Source: Kosmotoga olearia TBF 19.5.1
Lineage (GTDB): Bacteria; Thermotogota; Thermotogae; Petrotogales; Kosmotogaceae
Direction of reading: 5' to 3'
NCBI RefSeq assembly: GCF_000023325.1
Contig: NC_012785.1
Coordinates: 930,001-994,000 of the forward strand
DNA: 64,000 nt
The notes below the pieces were generated by a model. The model was not told where the DNA came from and searched no databases. It saw only the letters and a list, made by a program, of their open reading frames with translations. Below are positions 1 to 9,064 of this stretch, in pieces. A program made the translations under genes and the position numbers. Each line of letters begins with the position of its first letter. Position 1 is the stretch's first letter.

Positions 1-944
1 CGATGGTAAGAACCTCTTGAAAGTTTTATAAGTAAATGTGCAAAATTTTCCAGCACACCGGTTTCTTCAAGACCTCCAACTACAACAAAAAGCCCAATAA
101 AAAACAATATCGTTGACCATTCTACTTCTTCCAGAGTTGCTTCTACATTTTTTCTGTCCATAATCGTTAGAGATAACGCTGCCATCAGAAGGGCTATCGT
201 TGAACTTTCTAAATGTAACTCATGTTGAAAGAGAAAAAGAAACGTCGTAATGACTAGTAATACAATAGATATTCTGAAGTTTTTTCTGTTAGTAACTGCT
301 TTGGTTAGTTCGATACCTTTTGCGTCTGTAAGATCTACACTGAGCTTTTTCCTAAGCAGAAAAATTATCATCGTATGGGTGGCGATGAATATGAGTACAA
401 TTGCGGGACCAAGATTGACAATAAAATCCATAAAAGACAACCCCGCAGCGGAACCTATCATTATGTTTGGCGGGTCACCAATAAGCGTTAAGGCACCACC
501 GATGTTTGATGAAAAAATTTCACCAAGCACCAAAGGAAATGGGTCAAGACCTACAGCATCAGCGATAGCAAGAGTAATAGGAACAAAAACAAGGATTGTT
601 GTAACGTTATCAAGAATACTGGAAGCAAGGGCTACTACGCTAACCATATACAGATATAGTTTCACCATACTACCCTTCGAGAGCTTTAGCGCCAACGCGC
701 CAAAGTACTCGAAGATACCGCTTTTTTTCATAACGGCTACGAAGATCATCATTCCTATGAGGAGAAATATGGTGTTGAAGTCAACGTATTCTTTGTAAAC
801 AATTGCAGGATCTCTAAACACCCCAAAAATAAGCATGAAGGTTGCGCCAAATAAAGCAACAAGCATCCTGTTAAGCCGTTCGGTGATGAGGAAGAAATAG
901 GAAATAAGAAAAATCGACACCGCTACAACTGTTTGATAACTCAC
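1..944 (-). CDS. ArsB/NhaD-type ion permease, 3' end outside window
   Basis: The reverse strand is open from a GTG at 944 (GGAG at 953-956) to the window edge, giving about 314 residues without a stop. The translation is strongly hydrophobic with repeated membrane segments. It contains motifs of the ArsB/NhaD/SLC13 ion-transporter superfamily: NVTTILVFVPITLAIADA, then FSSNIGGALTLIGDPPNIM, followed by a hydrophilic loop and a second set of membrane segments. The family exchanges anions or Na+/H+ across the cytoplasmic membrane; the substrate cannot be told from sequence. The family is usually about 420 residues, so roughly a quarter is missing. It stands alone downstream of the clpC terminator and probably has its own promoter. 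Confidence 0.8.
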   Translation of the reverse strand, partial: MSYQTVVAVSIFLISYFFLITERLNRMLVALFGATFMLIFGVFRDPAIVYKEYVDFNTIFLLIGMMIFVAVMKKSGIFEYFGALALKLSKGSMVKLYLYMVSVVALASSILDNVTTILVFVPITLAIADAVGLDPFPLVLGEIFSSNIGGALTLIGDPPNIMIGSAAGLSFMDFIVNLGPAIVLIFIATHTMIIFLLRKKLSVDLTDAKGIELTKAVTNRKNFRISIVLLVITTFLFLFQHELHLESSTIALLMAALSLTIMDRKNVEATLEEVEWSTILFFIGLFVVVGGLEETGVLENFAHLLIKLSRGSYH

Positions 945-987
945 GCTATCATCTCCATAAGAATTTTGACAGAACCAATTATACAAC

Positions 988-1022
988 AAAAAAAGTACGC
1001 GGCAGGAATATCCCGCCGCGTA
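988..1022 (-). terminator. Intrinsic terminator of the dnaK-hsp20-clpC operon
   Basis: An 8-bp GC-rich stem (TACGCGGC at 1015-1022 read on the minus strand, paired with 996-1003) is followed on the minus strand by a run of seven T (988-994). It lies 22 bp past the clpC stop. Confidence 0.85.
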
Positions 1023-1044
1023 TGCCTTAGAACTTTCGAAATGA

Positions 1045-3429
1045 TTATTCTTCTTTGTAAATCTTTATGCCGAAATCATCGGCACCCACAACGACAACAT
1101 CGTTTTCAGAAAGCTCGCCGCTGATTATCATGTCGGCAATCTGTCCTTCCACATCTCTTTCAACGAGCCTCCTTATCGGCCTTGCGCCATATACGGGATC
1201 ATATCCTCTATCCGCAAGGTAATCGACGGCTTTATCGGTGTAACGCATGGATATACCCTGTTCGCTGAGTTTTTCCTCGACCTCTTTCAATCTCAATTTA
1301 ACGATCTCTCTCAGGTGCTCTTTGCTCAACGGCTTGAAGAACACGATGGCATCGAGTCTATTCAGGAACTCCGGTTTGAATGCTGACTTAAGTTTCTGTT
1401 CGACAAGTGCCGTTGTGTTTTCGTCGAATTTACCCTTCGTCATCTCTTCAGAACCCACATTACTGGTCATGATGAGTATGGTGTTGGAGAAATTAACGGT
1501 TTTTCCTTTTCCATCAGTTAATCTTCCATCGTCCATCACTTGAAGTAGAACATTGTGAACATCAGGATGTGCTTTTTCAACTTCATCAAGTAATATGACG
1601 GAGTAGGGTCTTCTTCTAACCGCCTCAGTTAATTGACCACCTTCTTCGTATCCGACGTATCCCGGAGGCGCACCAATAAGCCTCGATACAGAGTGCTTTT
1701 CCATGTATTCGGACATATCGATTCTTATCATCGCATCTTCGCTACCAAAAAGTATATTTGCCAGTGTTTTCGCAAGTTCCGTCTTCCCGACACCTGTTGG
1801 TCCAAGGAATAGGAATGATCCCCATGGTCGGTTCGGTGCTTTTAGACCAGCACGTGCCCTTCTTATGGTATGGGCAACCGCACTAACAGCCTCTTCCTGA
1901 TCTATGAAACGTTCGTGAATTAGCTTTTCGAGATTTTTCAATTTATCCCTTTCAGATTCGAGAAGTTTCCCGGCTGGTATTCCGGTCCACTGCTCGACGA
2001 TTGAAGCAATTATTTCTTCCGTAACTTCATTGTTCTGAGCGTTGTCACTCTTGAACCATTCAGCCTTTCTGGCTTCGTATTCTTTTCTGATTTTCTCGAA
2101 TTTCGTTTTGAGTTCCGCGGCTTTCTGGTATTCACCTTCCTGAACGAGCTCGGATATCCTGTTGTCGAGCTCCTGGAGCTCTTTTTCCATCTTCCTCAAA
2201 TCATCCGGAAGATATCCGGCTTTAAGGCGTACATAAGATGCAGCTTCATCTATAAGATCAATAGCCTTGTCTGGTAGGTATCTGTCTGTTATGTATTTCA
2301 TACTTAGATCAACGGCCGCCTCAAGAGCTTTATCCGTTATCTTAACCTGGTGATGCTTTTCATACGACTCTCGCAATCCTTTTACAATTTCCAGCGCCTC
2401 ATCCCTTGAAGGTTCGTCTACATAAACTGGCTGGAATCGTCTTTCAAGAGCCCTGTCTTTTTCGATGTACTTTCTATACTCATCGAGAGTAGTTGCCCCT
2501 ATACATTGAAGCTCTCCTCTCGCGAGAGCTGGTTTCATAAGGTTGGCAGCATCCATTGAACCCTCCGCAGAACCGGCACCCACAACGGTATGAATCTCAT
2601 CTATGAACAAAATCACTTCTCCAGCAAGACGTTTCACCGCATCAATGATCCCCTTCATTCTCTCTTCAAATTCTCCACGGAACTTGGTTCCAGCAACAAC
2701 TCTTCCCATATCCAGAGCAAGCACTTTTTTGTTTTTCAGGTATTCGGGAACGTCACCATCAACGATTCTCTGAGCCAACCCCTCGACAATTGCGGTTTTA
2801 CCAACACCAGGTTCCCCGACTAAGGCAGGATTGTTTTTGGTCTTTCTACCGAGTATCTGGATGACCCTTCTTATTTCTTCATCCCTGCCTATAACAGGCA
2901 TCAGTTTTCCTTGCTTTGCCAAATCGGTTAAGTCTATGGTGAAACGCTTGAGAACATCAACATTCTCGTTTTCGGACGCTTCACCCTTTTGCCTGGCACT
3001 CAGTATGGCATTGTAAACGGTATCAACGTTCAATCCGTGTTTCATCAGGATTCTTGCCGCTACTGACGAAACCTCTCTAAGCATAGCAAGTAACAGATGT
3101 TCCGTACCAACTTTGGCATCGTGCATTCTTTTGGCTTCGTTTCTGGCTGCTTCTATGATGTGGCGTGCGTCGGGTGTAATATAAATCTGATTGGAAGATT
3201 CAACACGCCCACCATAGCGCGCAATAACCTCTTCGACATCACGGCGAAGGGATCTCATATTAACCTTCAACTCTTTCAGAATCTCATAAGCAAAGTTATC
3301 CTCATCTTCGAGGATAGCAAGCAAAATATGCTCGCTGCCAAATTGATTCTGGCGATATCTTGTCAATATATCCTGAACATCCATCAGGATTTTTTTCGCC
3401 TTCTCCGTGTATTCTTCATAATTTATCAT
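1045..3429 (-). CDS. clpC: ClpC-type AAA+ unfoldase, ATPase subunit of Clp protease
   Basis: A 794-residue Hsp100 chaperone. An N-terminal double Clp-N repeat (about 1-145) is followed by the first AAA+ module with Walker [10 protein letters not shown] and Walker B LFIDEIHT. Next comes a short UVR-like coiled middle segment (about 400-455), the ClpC signature rather than the long ClpB M-domain. The second AAA+ module has GPTGVGKTE and [10 protein letters not shown], and a D2-small domain ends the protein. ClpC unfolds proteins and feeds them to ClpP in the cytoplasm. The start at 3429 has GGAGGTGAGAG just upstream. It is the last gene of the operon with dnaK and hsp20, separated from hsp20 by a hairpin that could lower its expression. 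It could also be named ClpA-like; the UVR-type middle favours ClpC. Confidence 0.93.
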   Translation of the reverse strand: MINYEEYTEKAKKILMDVQDILTRYRQNQFGSEHILLAILEDEDNFAYEILKELKVNMRSLRRDVEEVIARYGGRVESSNQIYITPDARHIIEAARNEAKRMHDAKVGTEHLLLAMLREVSSVAARILMKHGLNVDTVYNAILSARQKGEASENENVDVLKRFTIDLTDLAKQGKLMPVIGRDEEIRRVIQILGRKTKNNPALVGEPGVGKTAIVEGLAQRIVDGDVPEYLKNKKVLALDMGRVVAGTKFRGEFEERMKGIIDAVKRLAGEVILFIDEIHTVVGAGSAEGSMDAANLMKPALARGELQCIGATTLDEYRKYIEKDRALERRFQPVYVDEPSRDEALEIVKGLRESYEKHHQVKITDKALEAAVDLSMKYITDRYLPDKAIDLIDEAASYVRLKAGYLPDDLRKMEKELQELDNRISELVQEGEYQKAAELKTKFEKIRKEYEARKAEWFKSDNAQNNEVTEEIIASIVEQWTGIPAGKLLESERDKLKNLEKLIHERFIDQEEAVSAVAHTIRRARAGLKAPNRPWGSFLFLGPTGVGKTELAKTLANILFGSEDAMIRIDMSEYMEKHSVSRLIGAPPGYVGYEEGGQLTEAVRRRPYSVILLDEVEKAHPDVHNVLLQVMDDGRLTDGKGKTVNFSNTILIMTSNVGSEEMTKGKFDENTTALVEQKLKSAFKPEFLNRLDAIVFFKPLSKEHLREIVKLRLKEVEEKLSEQGISMRYTDKAVDYLADRGYDPVYGARPIRRLVERDVEGQIADMIISGELSENDVVVVGADDFGIKIYKEE

Positions 3430-3447
3430 TCTCTCACCTCCAGTTTT

Positions 3448-3471
3448 AAAAAGGGCGCCTTAAAGGCGCCC
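3448..3471 (-). terminator. Intercistronic hairpin with T-tract, likely partial terminator between hsp20 and clpC
   Basis: On the minus strand GGGCGCC (3465-3471) pairs perfectly with GGCGCCC (3453-3459) around a 5-nt loop, then TTTTT (3448-3452). It sits between the hsp20 stop and the clpC ribosome binding site, so it should partly terminate transcription or protect the hsp20 mRNA end. Confidence 0.7.
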
Positions 3472-3489
3472 CGTATGATTTCATCTCAA

Positions 3490-3942
3490 TTACTCAACTT
3501 TCACACTTACCGTTTCTTTCTTGACTTCTTCCTTCTTAGGCAATTCGATTTTCAGGACGCCGTCTTCGTATTTTGCTTTAACTTTGGTCGTATCGATACT
3601 GTCGGGCAATCTGAAAGCTCTCTGGAACATACCATAGGAACGCTCGTAGAGATGGTAGTTTCTGGATTTGTCATCTTTTTCAGAGGATTTCTCTCCTTTG
3701 ATTGTCAGGATTCCATCTTCAATTTTGATTTCGAGATCTTTCTTCTTTATGCCAGGTACTTCCATTTCCACAAATATGGCATCGTCCGTTTCGTAGATAT
3801 CGACTTCGGGGATGAGCATGCCGTACTCTCCTCTTCTTACATCGAGTCCTCTAAAGGCTTCGCTGAAAAGCTTATCGATCTCTTTCTGAATTTCCTCAAA
3901 GGGTCTGAAGAGTTCAGAAACGTTCTTCTTTGGAACCAACAT
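3490..3942 (-). CDS. Small heat shock protein, Hsp20/alpha-crystallin family
   Basis: A 150-residue small heat shock protein, an ATP-independent holdase that keeps unfolding proteins refoldable. The alpha-crystallin domain spans about 40-140 and includes the beta-strand segment MEVPGIKKKDLEIKIEDGIL and the typical SYGMFQRAFRLPDSIDT loop. The usual A-x-x-x-N-G-V-L motif appears as KAKYEDGVLKIELPK. A short C-terminal tail carries VSVKVE, possibly a diverged I-x-I/V anchor. GGGGAGGTGATAGC precedes the ATG. It lies 38 bp after dnaK in the same direction and before clpC, so holdase, foldase and unfoldase are probably co-induced by heat. Confidence 0.93.
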   Translation of the reverse strand: MLVPKKNVSELFRPFEEIQKEIDKLFSEAFRGLDVRRGEYGMLIPEVDIYETDDAIFVEMEVPGIKKKDLEIKIEDGILTIKGEKSSEKDDKSRNYHLYERSYGMFQRAFRLPDSIDTTKVKAKYEDGVLKIELPKKEEVKKETVSVKVE

Positions 3943-3980
3943 GCTATCACCTCCCCGACAAAATTTTCAGTTTATTCATT

Positions 3981-5813
3981 TTAGGCATTGTCTTTCGGTG
4001 GTATGTACTCAGAATTTCCACCTTGGTCTCCAGGATTTCCGGTCTGATCAGTCTGCCCACCCTGAGCCGATTGGTAAATAGCCTGGCCGATTTTCATAAT
4101 CTCCTGCTGCAACTGATCGAAGAGTAGTTTGATCCTCTGTATATTGTCTGAACTTATCGCATCTCTCAAGTCTTTTACTATATTCTCTATTTTTGCTCTG
4201 TCCTCGGGTGAAATCTTGTCCCCATTCTCCTTGAGCATCTTTTCTGCACGATAAGCGAGTTCATCAGCCTGGTTTTTGAGTTCGATCTCCTGTTTCTTCT
4301 TCTTGTCCTGTTCTTCATATTTCTTCGCATCTTCGATAATCTTCTTGATTTCATCTTCGGATAGCTTGTGTCTTCCGGTAACAACCATCGATTGCTGTTT
4401 TCCGGTTCCAAGATCCTTGGCATAAACGTTCACAATTCCGTCACTATCGATATCGAAGGTAACCTCTATCTGAGGTACACCTCTCGGTGCCGGTGGAATA
4501 CCCGTAAGCTTAAAGCTTCCAAGGAATATGTTGTCGCGGGCCATGGTTCGTTCACCCTGGTAGATCCTTATTTCAACCTCTGTTTGACCGTCTTCAGCTG
4601 TAGTAAAGATCTTGGATTTCTTTATCGGGATCGTTGAATTTCTTTCGATTATCGGTTCCAGGAGCCCTCCTTTTACTTCGACTCCCAGCGTGAGTGGCGT
4701 TACATCGACAAGGACAAGATCCTTTTCCAGTTTTCCTCCAAGTATAGCAGCCTGAATCGCCGCACCAATAGCCACTGCTTCATCAGGGTTAACGGTTTTG
4801 TTGGGTTCTTTACCGAATATATTCTTGATGAAGTTCTGTACGTATGGAATTCTCGTAGAACCACCAACAAGTATGATTTCATCAATATCCTGAGGTGACA
4901 TCTTGGCATCGTTCAGAACTCTTTCAATTTGTTCTCTTGTTGATTCAACAAGATCTCTTATCAGCGATTCAAAAGTGGATCTTGTTATCTTCATTTCAAG
5001 ATGGAGCGGTCCCTCGGCTGTCGCTGTTATGAAAGGCAAGCTGATCTCCGTTTCGTATTTTGAAGAAAGCTCTATCTTAGCCCTCTCGGCCGCATCTTTA
5101 AGTCTCTGGTAGGCTTGTTTATCCTGCCTGAGATCAACGCCATGCTGTTTTCTAAACTCTTCGGCTATGTAATCAATGAGTCTCTGGTCAAAGTCATCAC
5201 CACCAAGGTGGTTGTTTCCAGCCGTTGCAAGAACTTCAACAACTCCATCACCGATGTCAAGTAACGACACATCAAAGGTTCCTCCACCAAGGTCGTACAC
5301 TATGATTTTCTTGTCACCTTCGCTTTTGTCCAGCCCATAGGCTACTGCCGCGGCTGTAGGTTCATTGATGATTCTCAGAACTTCGAATCCTGCTATAATA
5401 CCAGCTTCTTTTGTAGCCTGTCTTTGAGCATCATTGAAGTAAGCTGGACAAGTTATAACCGCTTTGGTTACCTTACCGTTCAGATAGGCTTCAGCGTCTG
5501 TTTTGAGTTTTTTCAGAATATAGGCACTTATCTCCTGGGGTGTATACTCTTTGTCATCTATCTTGACCTTATAATCAGACCCCATCTTTCTTTTTATTGA
5601 TCTGATAGTTCTGTCACTGTTGAGAATAGCCTGACGCTTTGCGGGTTCACCAACGATTATTTCACCGGTTTTACTGAACGAAACCACAGATGGTGTGGTT
5701 CTTGAACCTTCAGCATTGGGGATAACCTCAACATTTCCATCAGGCTTAACCCAGGCAATAACAGAGTTTGTTGTTCCAAGGTCAATACCTACAATGTATT
5801 CTTTTTCAGCCAT
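3981..5813 (-). CDS. dnaK: Hsp70 chaperone DnaK
   Basis: A 610-residue Hsp70. The nucleotide-binding domain starts with [11 protein letters not shown] and includes [19 protein letters not shown] and the adenosine motif [13 protein letters not shown]. The substrate-binding domain begins near [18 protein letters not shown], followed by a helical lid and a Gly/Gln-rich tail. Length matches other bacterial DnaK proteins. GGAGGGAATGAT lies directly before the ATG. It is first in the operon and read from a consensus promoter at 5858-5886. grpE, dnaJ and hrcA are not next to it; it is instead grouped with hsp20 and clpC. Confidence 0.98.
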   Translation of the reverse strand: MAEKEYIVGIDLGTTNSVIAWVKPDGNVEVIPNAEGSRTTPSVVSFSKTGEIIVGEPAKRQAILNSDRTIRSIKRKMGSDYKVKIDDKEYTPQEISAYILKKLKTDAEAYLNGKVTKAVITCPAYFNDAQRQATKEAGIIAGFEVLRIINEPTAAAVAYGLDKSEGDKKIIVYDLGGGTFDVSLLDIGDGVVEVLATAGNNHLGGDDFDQRLIDYIAEEFRKQHGVDLRQDKQAYQRLKDAAERAKIELSSKYETEISLPFITATAEGPLHLEMKITRSTFESLIRDLVESTREQIERVLNDAKMSPQDIDEIILVGGSTRIPYVQNFIKNIFGKEPNKTVNPDEAVAIGAAIQAAILGGKLEKDLVLVDVTPLTLGVEVKGGLLEPIIERNSTIPIKKSKIFTTAEDGQTEVEIRIYQGERTMARDNIFLGSFKLTGIPPAPRGVPQIEVTFDIDSDGIVNVYAKDLGTGKQQSMVVTGRHKLSEDEIKKIIEDAKKYEEQDKKKKQEIELKNQADELAYRAEKMLKENGDKISPEDRAKIENIVKDLRDAISSDNIQRIKLLFDQLQQEIMKIGQAIYQSAQGGQTDQTGNPGDQGGNSEYIPPKDNA

Positions 5814-5857
5814 ATCATTCCCTCCTTTTTCACCTCGTGTTCTATCTTCGCATTTTA

Positions 5858-5886
5858 ATTATATTTAGTTAGCAATCGAATGTCAA
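5858..5886 (-). promoter_or_regulatory. Consensus vegetative promoter of dnaK
   Basis: On the minus strand TTGACA (5881-5886), exactly 17 bp, then TATAAT (5858-5863). Both hexamers match the sigma-70 consensus perfectly. The -10 lies about 45 bp upstream of the dnaK ATG. This is the clearest promoter in the window. Confidence 0.9.
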
Positions 5887-6078
5887 GTTTGCCATTTCAA
5901 AAATGTGGTTTTGTATGGTCCGCTTTCATTCATATATATAATTATACCAATCTAATCGCAATATAATCTTATAGCGACCGTTACTAAAGAATGCCAAATT
6001 TATCTGGTCGATTCTTGTTTCTTTTTTTTAGTGTCTGTTTATCGTGATAATGCTAAACTCCAAGTAGGAGGTGATGAG

Positions 6079-6762
6079 TTGCCCAGATTAATTGACAAGC
6101 TCTTTCCAAAAGAAAGCCCTTTGAGACTCCTTAAAGAACATGCCGATCTGGTCTTAAAGGCTTCCTCTTATTTACCAGAAGCGCTGGAGCTTTACTTCGA
6201 AGGAGACTTAAAGAAAATCACCGTGATGTCAAAAGAAGTTGAGGAACTGGAACGCCAGGCTGATGATATCAAAGCACGTATTCGCGCAAGCTATATGAAA
6301 CTCAAATTCGTGTATTTCGAAAAATCAGATCTAATGACCATCCTCCACAAAGCCGATAGTGTTATAGATGGGGTTGATGATGTTTTAAAGATATTGCAAA
6401 TGAACTCGGTTGAAGGTCTCGAAAAAACCGACATTCCAAAAAATTTCATCAGCCTTGGCGAAGATTCATTTAAGTCGGTACAACTTATGCACGACTTAAT
6501 AAAAACACTGCTTGACATTGTTGAAAGCTCCTTTGCTCCTAAAGAGATCGGTAAAGAAGTCAAGGAAATAGATGAACTAGAAAATTACGAGTTCGACACG
6601 GATGTTCGTTCGGTAGAACTCGGAAAAATGCTTTACGCCCAAAAGAATAGGATGAATCCCGTGGATATTCTCTACCTCGAGAAATTGACGACAACAATTT
6701 CGGACATTGCTGATAGCGCTGAAAACGTTGCGGAAGCTATTCTTATGGTAATCAAATCATAA
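6079..6762 (+). CDS. DUF47 (PhoU-like) regulator of phosphate transport
   Basis: A 227-residue, largely alpha-helical protein of the DUF47 family, distantly related to PhoU. Such proteins are encoded beside PiT transporters and are thought to modulate them. Recognisable features are the repeated helix pairs around KEVEELERQADDIKARIRAS and LHKADSVIDGVDDVLKIL, and the C-terminal helix KLTTTISDIADSAENVAEAI typical of the family. I place the start at the TTG at 6079, which follows GGAGGTGATGAG. A GTG at 6031 is in frame but has no ribosome binding site. The PiT permease begins 34 bp downstream. No full PhoU metal-binding motif is evident. Confidence 0.85.
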   Translation: MPRLIDKLFPKESPLRLLKEHADLVLKASSYLPEALELYFEGDLKKITVMSKEVEELERQADDIKARIRASYMKLKFVYFEKSDLMTILHKADSVIDGVDDVLKILQMNSVEGLEKTDIPKNFISLGEDSFKSVQLMHDLIKTLLDIVESSFAPKEIGKEVKEIDELENYEFDTDVRSVELGKMLYAQKNRMNPVDILYLEKLTTTISDIADSAENVAEAILMVIKS

Positions 6763-6796
6763 GAAGGCCCAAATTTTTTCATCTGGAGGGATTTTC

Positions 6797-8011
6797 TTGC
6801 TTTTATATATCTCGCTAGCTTTAGGATTCGGTCTTGCTATGACCATCGGAGGAAACGATGTCGCTAACTCCATGGCAACCGCTGTTGGTGCTAAAGCAAT
6901 TACCGTTAGACAGGCTGTGCTAATTGCGGCTGTTCTCGAATTCTCCGGTGCTTTCCTTTTTGGCACACACGTTACAAGTACCATCACCAAAGGAATACTG
7001 GAACCGGCCTTTATAGGTTCTCAAAATGCTCTTGTTTTTGGGGCTATTTCCGCTCTCATAGGAGCATTTGCCTGGCTCGTCCTGGCTACTCTTGGTGGCA
7101 TGCCGGTATCGACAACCCACTCTATCATTGGCGGAATGGTTGGATTCGGTTTGATAGCTGGAGGACTGCAGGCTGTAAACTGGGTAAAAATGCTCATGAT
7201 CGTAAGTAGCTGGATTATATCACCTCTTGTCGGTGGATTCATCGCATATGTGGTATTCAAATTAATTGCAGCCAGTATTCTCAAAAAAGAAGATTTGATG
7301 ACTGCTACAAAGCATTACGCACCCATTTTCATCAGTTTTGCCTTCTTTACAATCGCTTTCCTTTTCACCGTGAAAACACTTAAAAACCCTGTCAATATAT
7401 CATTATTCTGGGGATTATTGTTCTTTGTTATTTCTTTTGTTATCAGCAGTTTGCTAATACGAAGATTTCTCAAAAAAAAGCAAACAGGAGACTGTTACGA
7501 GGTTGTAGAATCTACATTCAGAAAAATGCAGATCCTGACATCTTGTTATGTGTCCTTCTCCCATGGAGCCAACGATGTTGCTAATGCGATTGGACCTCTC
7601 GCGGTGGTTTATTTCGCCCTGACAGCCGGGGGAATTGGAGAAACCGTGAACATCCCATCGTGGATGCTTGCCATCGGTGGCTTCGGTATAGCTCTGGGCG
7701 TAGGGCTTTGGGGGAGAAAGGTTATGGCAACTGTCGGAACGCAAATCACAACACTAAACAACACCCGTGGTTTCAGCATCGACTTCGCGGCAGCCACATC
7801 TGTTCTCATAGCTTCCGTCTTTGGAATGCCCGTTTCCACGACTCACGTCGTTGTCGGGGCTGTTACCGGAGTCGGAATGGCGAGGGGGTTCGAAGCCGTT
7901 AATAAAGGGGTGCTCAAGAATATCCTCTGGGCATGGCTTGTAACAGTACCGGTTACAGCAGGCATTTCTGGATTTGTCTTCTATCTTTTCAGCAAAGTTT
8001 TCATAATGTGA
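6797..8011 (+). CDS. PiT-family inorganic phosphate transporter
   Basis: A 404-residue inner-membrane carrier of the PiT family, which couples phosphate uptake to H+ or Na+. The two duplicated signature motifs are present: TIGGNDVANSMATAVGAKAI near residue 15 and SHGANDVANAIGPLAVVY near 255. Each half also has the PVSTTH motif. About ten hydrophobic segments can be counted, with a central cytoplasmic loop. The start is a TTG at 6797 with GGAGGG six bases upstream. It forms a two-gene operon with the DUF47 gene. Its 3' end overlaps the convergent clamp-like gene by 11 bp. Confidence 0.93.
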   Translation: MLLYISLALGFGLAMTIGGNDVANSMATAVGAKAITVRQAVLIAAVLEFSGAFLFGTHVTSTITKGILEPAFIGSQNALVFGAISALIGAFAWLVLATLGGMPVSTTHSIIGGMVGFGLIAGGLQAVNWVKMLMIVSSWIISPLVGGFIAYVVFKLIAASILKKEDLMTATKHYAPIFISFAFFTIAFLFTVKTLKNPVNISLFWGLLFFVISFVISSLLIRRFLKKKQTGDCYEVVESTFRKMQILTSCYVSFSHGANDVANAIGPLAVVYFALTAGGIGETVNIPSWMLAIGGFGIALGVGLWGRKVMATVGTQITTLNNTRGFSIDFAAATSVLIASVFGMPVSTTHVVVGAVTGVGMARGFEAVNKGVLKNILWAWLVTVPVTAGISGFVFYLFSKVFIM

Positions 8012-9053
8012 TGGGTATGGAAACCATATATTCTTTTAGTCGATCTGATATGAGAAGCTCTTTACCGTGAATCGCTATAAAAAGTTTTTTTGAGCTACAC
8101 CGTGAAACCGCCGAACGTAATCTGTGAGGATCAATTTTAGCAAAAAATTCCGGGAACTCACTTATTGCGAGAGTGGTTTCGTACTTAAAATTTCCGGTTT
8201 TTACCAGAAGTTTCAGTGTTTCAGCTTTTGAAATTAAAAGAACACTGAATCCCTTTTTCACGAGTCTTGCCATTTTCTTCAAACCTGTGAGAAGAAGATT
8301 TCTGTCTATCGGTGTCTCTTTGTAAGTATTTTTCTTCAAAGAAAATATCCTCTCCTCATATACCGGTGTTCTGTCATTACAGAAAGAAAACAGCAAAGGA
8401 CCCGCCTTTAGTCCAACGTCATTGATACCGTCTCCGAAAACGATCTCCACATTCTTCAAAGTTTCCAGTGCTTTGAATAAATGTCTCACCGTTACGTAAG
8501 GTAAAGATACCTGGAAATTTCTTTTTGATTCGGTCTTCAAAAATGCAATAACGGTCATATTCGAACTCGTTGAAACCATAGCGGTTTCATTGCCACCACC
8601 GAAGATCGTTACCATCTCACCTTCAACGTTTATTGAGGAAGCGAAGTTTAATTTTCGCCTGAATTCGGATAATTCCATCTTGAACAATGCTTCAAACTTC
8701 CGTTCCATTCTAGGTCGCTCTTCTATCTTTGAGTTTTCTATGATCAATCTATCGCCATTGGCAGAAATCACAAGCTTTTTATCGCCAAGAGAAAATTGGA
8801 TATTCTCCTCCTTCGACTTCCGTTCTTTCAAAACCCTTACCTGGTCAATAGGTAAGATGTATGTTCCTGAGAACGGAGATACCTCTTTATTTACAGCTAA
8901 TTCAAGCTTTCCACAACCATCACTCACAAAGAACCTGAGCCCTTTGAAGTAATGCAATCTCACGAAGCGAAAGCCGGGTTCAACTGTCCCGGCAAATTTT
9001 TCACATAGCTCAAGTATTTTTTTGTATTCCCCGTTTTTCAGAACGAATTGCAT
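8001..9053 (-). CDS. Divergent DNA polymerase III beta (sliding clamp)-like protein
   Basis: A 350-residue protein with no catalytic motifs. Its layout and faint motifs match the three-domain bacterial beta clamp. Domain 1 has GTYILPIDQVRVLKE and KLVISANGDRLIIE, where clamps have a ...vPaklL... and ...lvI.sg.srf... pattern. Domain 3 has a stretch like the clamp fNpkyLldaLk segment (AKIDPHRLRSAVSRCSSKKL). The last residues, YMVSIPITL, parallel the clamp ending yLimPmrL. It starts 11 bp after the polC stop, in the same operon. The real replicative dnaN is presumably elsewhere in the genome. It may be a PolC accessory or a lineage-specific second clamp. The fold call is my inference from weak similarity. 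Confidence 0.6.
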   Translation of the reverse strand: MQFVLKNGEYKKILELCEKFAGTVEPGFRFVRLHYFKGLRFFVSDGCGKLELAVNKEVSPFSGTYILPIDQVRVLKERKSKEENIQFSLGDKKLVISANGDRLIIENSKIEERPRMERKFEALFKMELSEFRRKLNFASSINVEGEMVTIFGGGNETAMVSTSSNMTVIAFLKTESKRNFQVSLPYVTVRHLFKALETLKNVEIVFGDGINDVGLKAGPLLFSFCNDRTPVYEERIFSLKKNTYKETPIDRNLLLTGLKKMARLVKKGFSVLLISKAETLKLLVKTGNFKYETTLAISEFPEFFAKIDPHRLRSAVSRCSSKKLFIAIHGKELLISDRLKEYMVSIPITL

Positions 9054-9064
9054 TCATCTTCACC

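Noticed and set aside
3097-3984. Plus-strand open frame of 295 codons across hsp20
   Set aside because: It is antisense to well-supported hsp20 and clpC coding sequence, has an unnatural Phe/Leu-rich composition and no ribosome binding site.
5865-5905. CIRCE operator upstream of dnaK
   Set aside because: TTAGCAATC resembles the left half (8 of 9), but the right half at the required spacing matches only 5 of 9.
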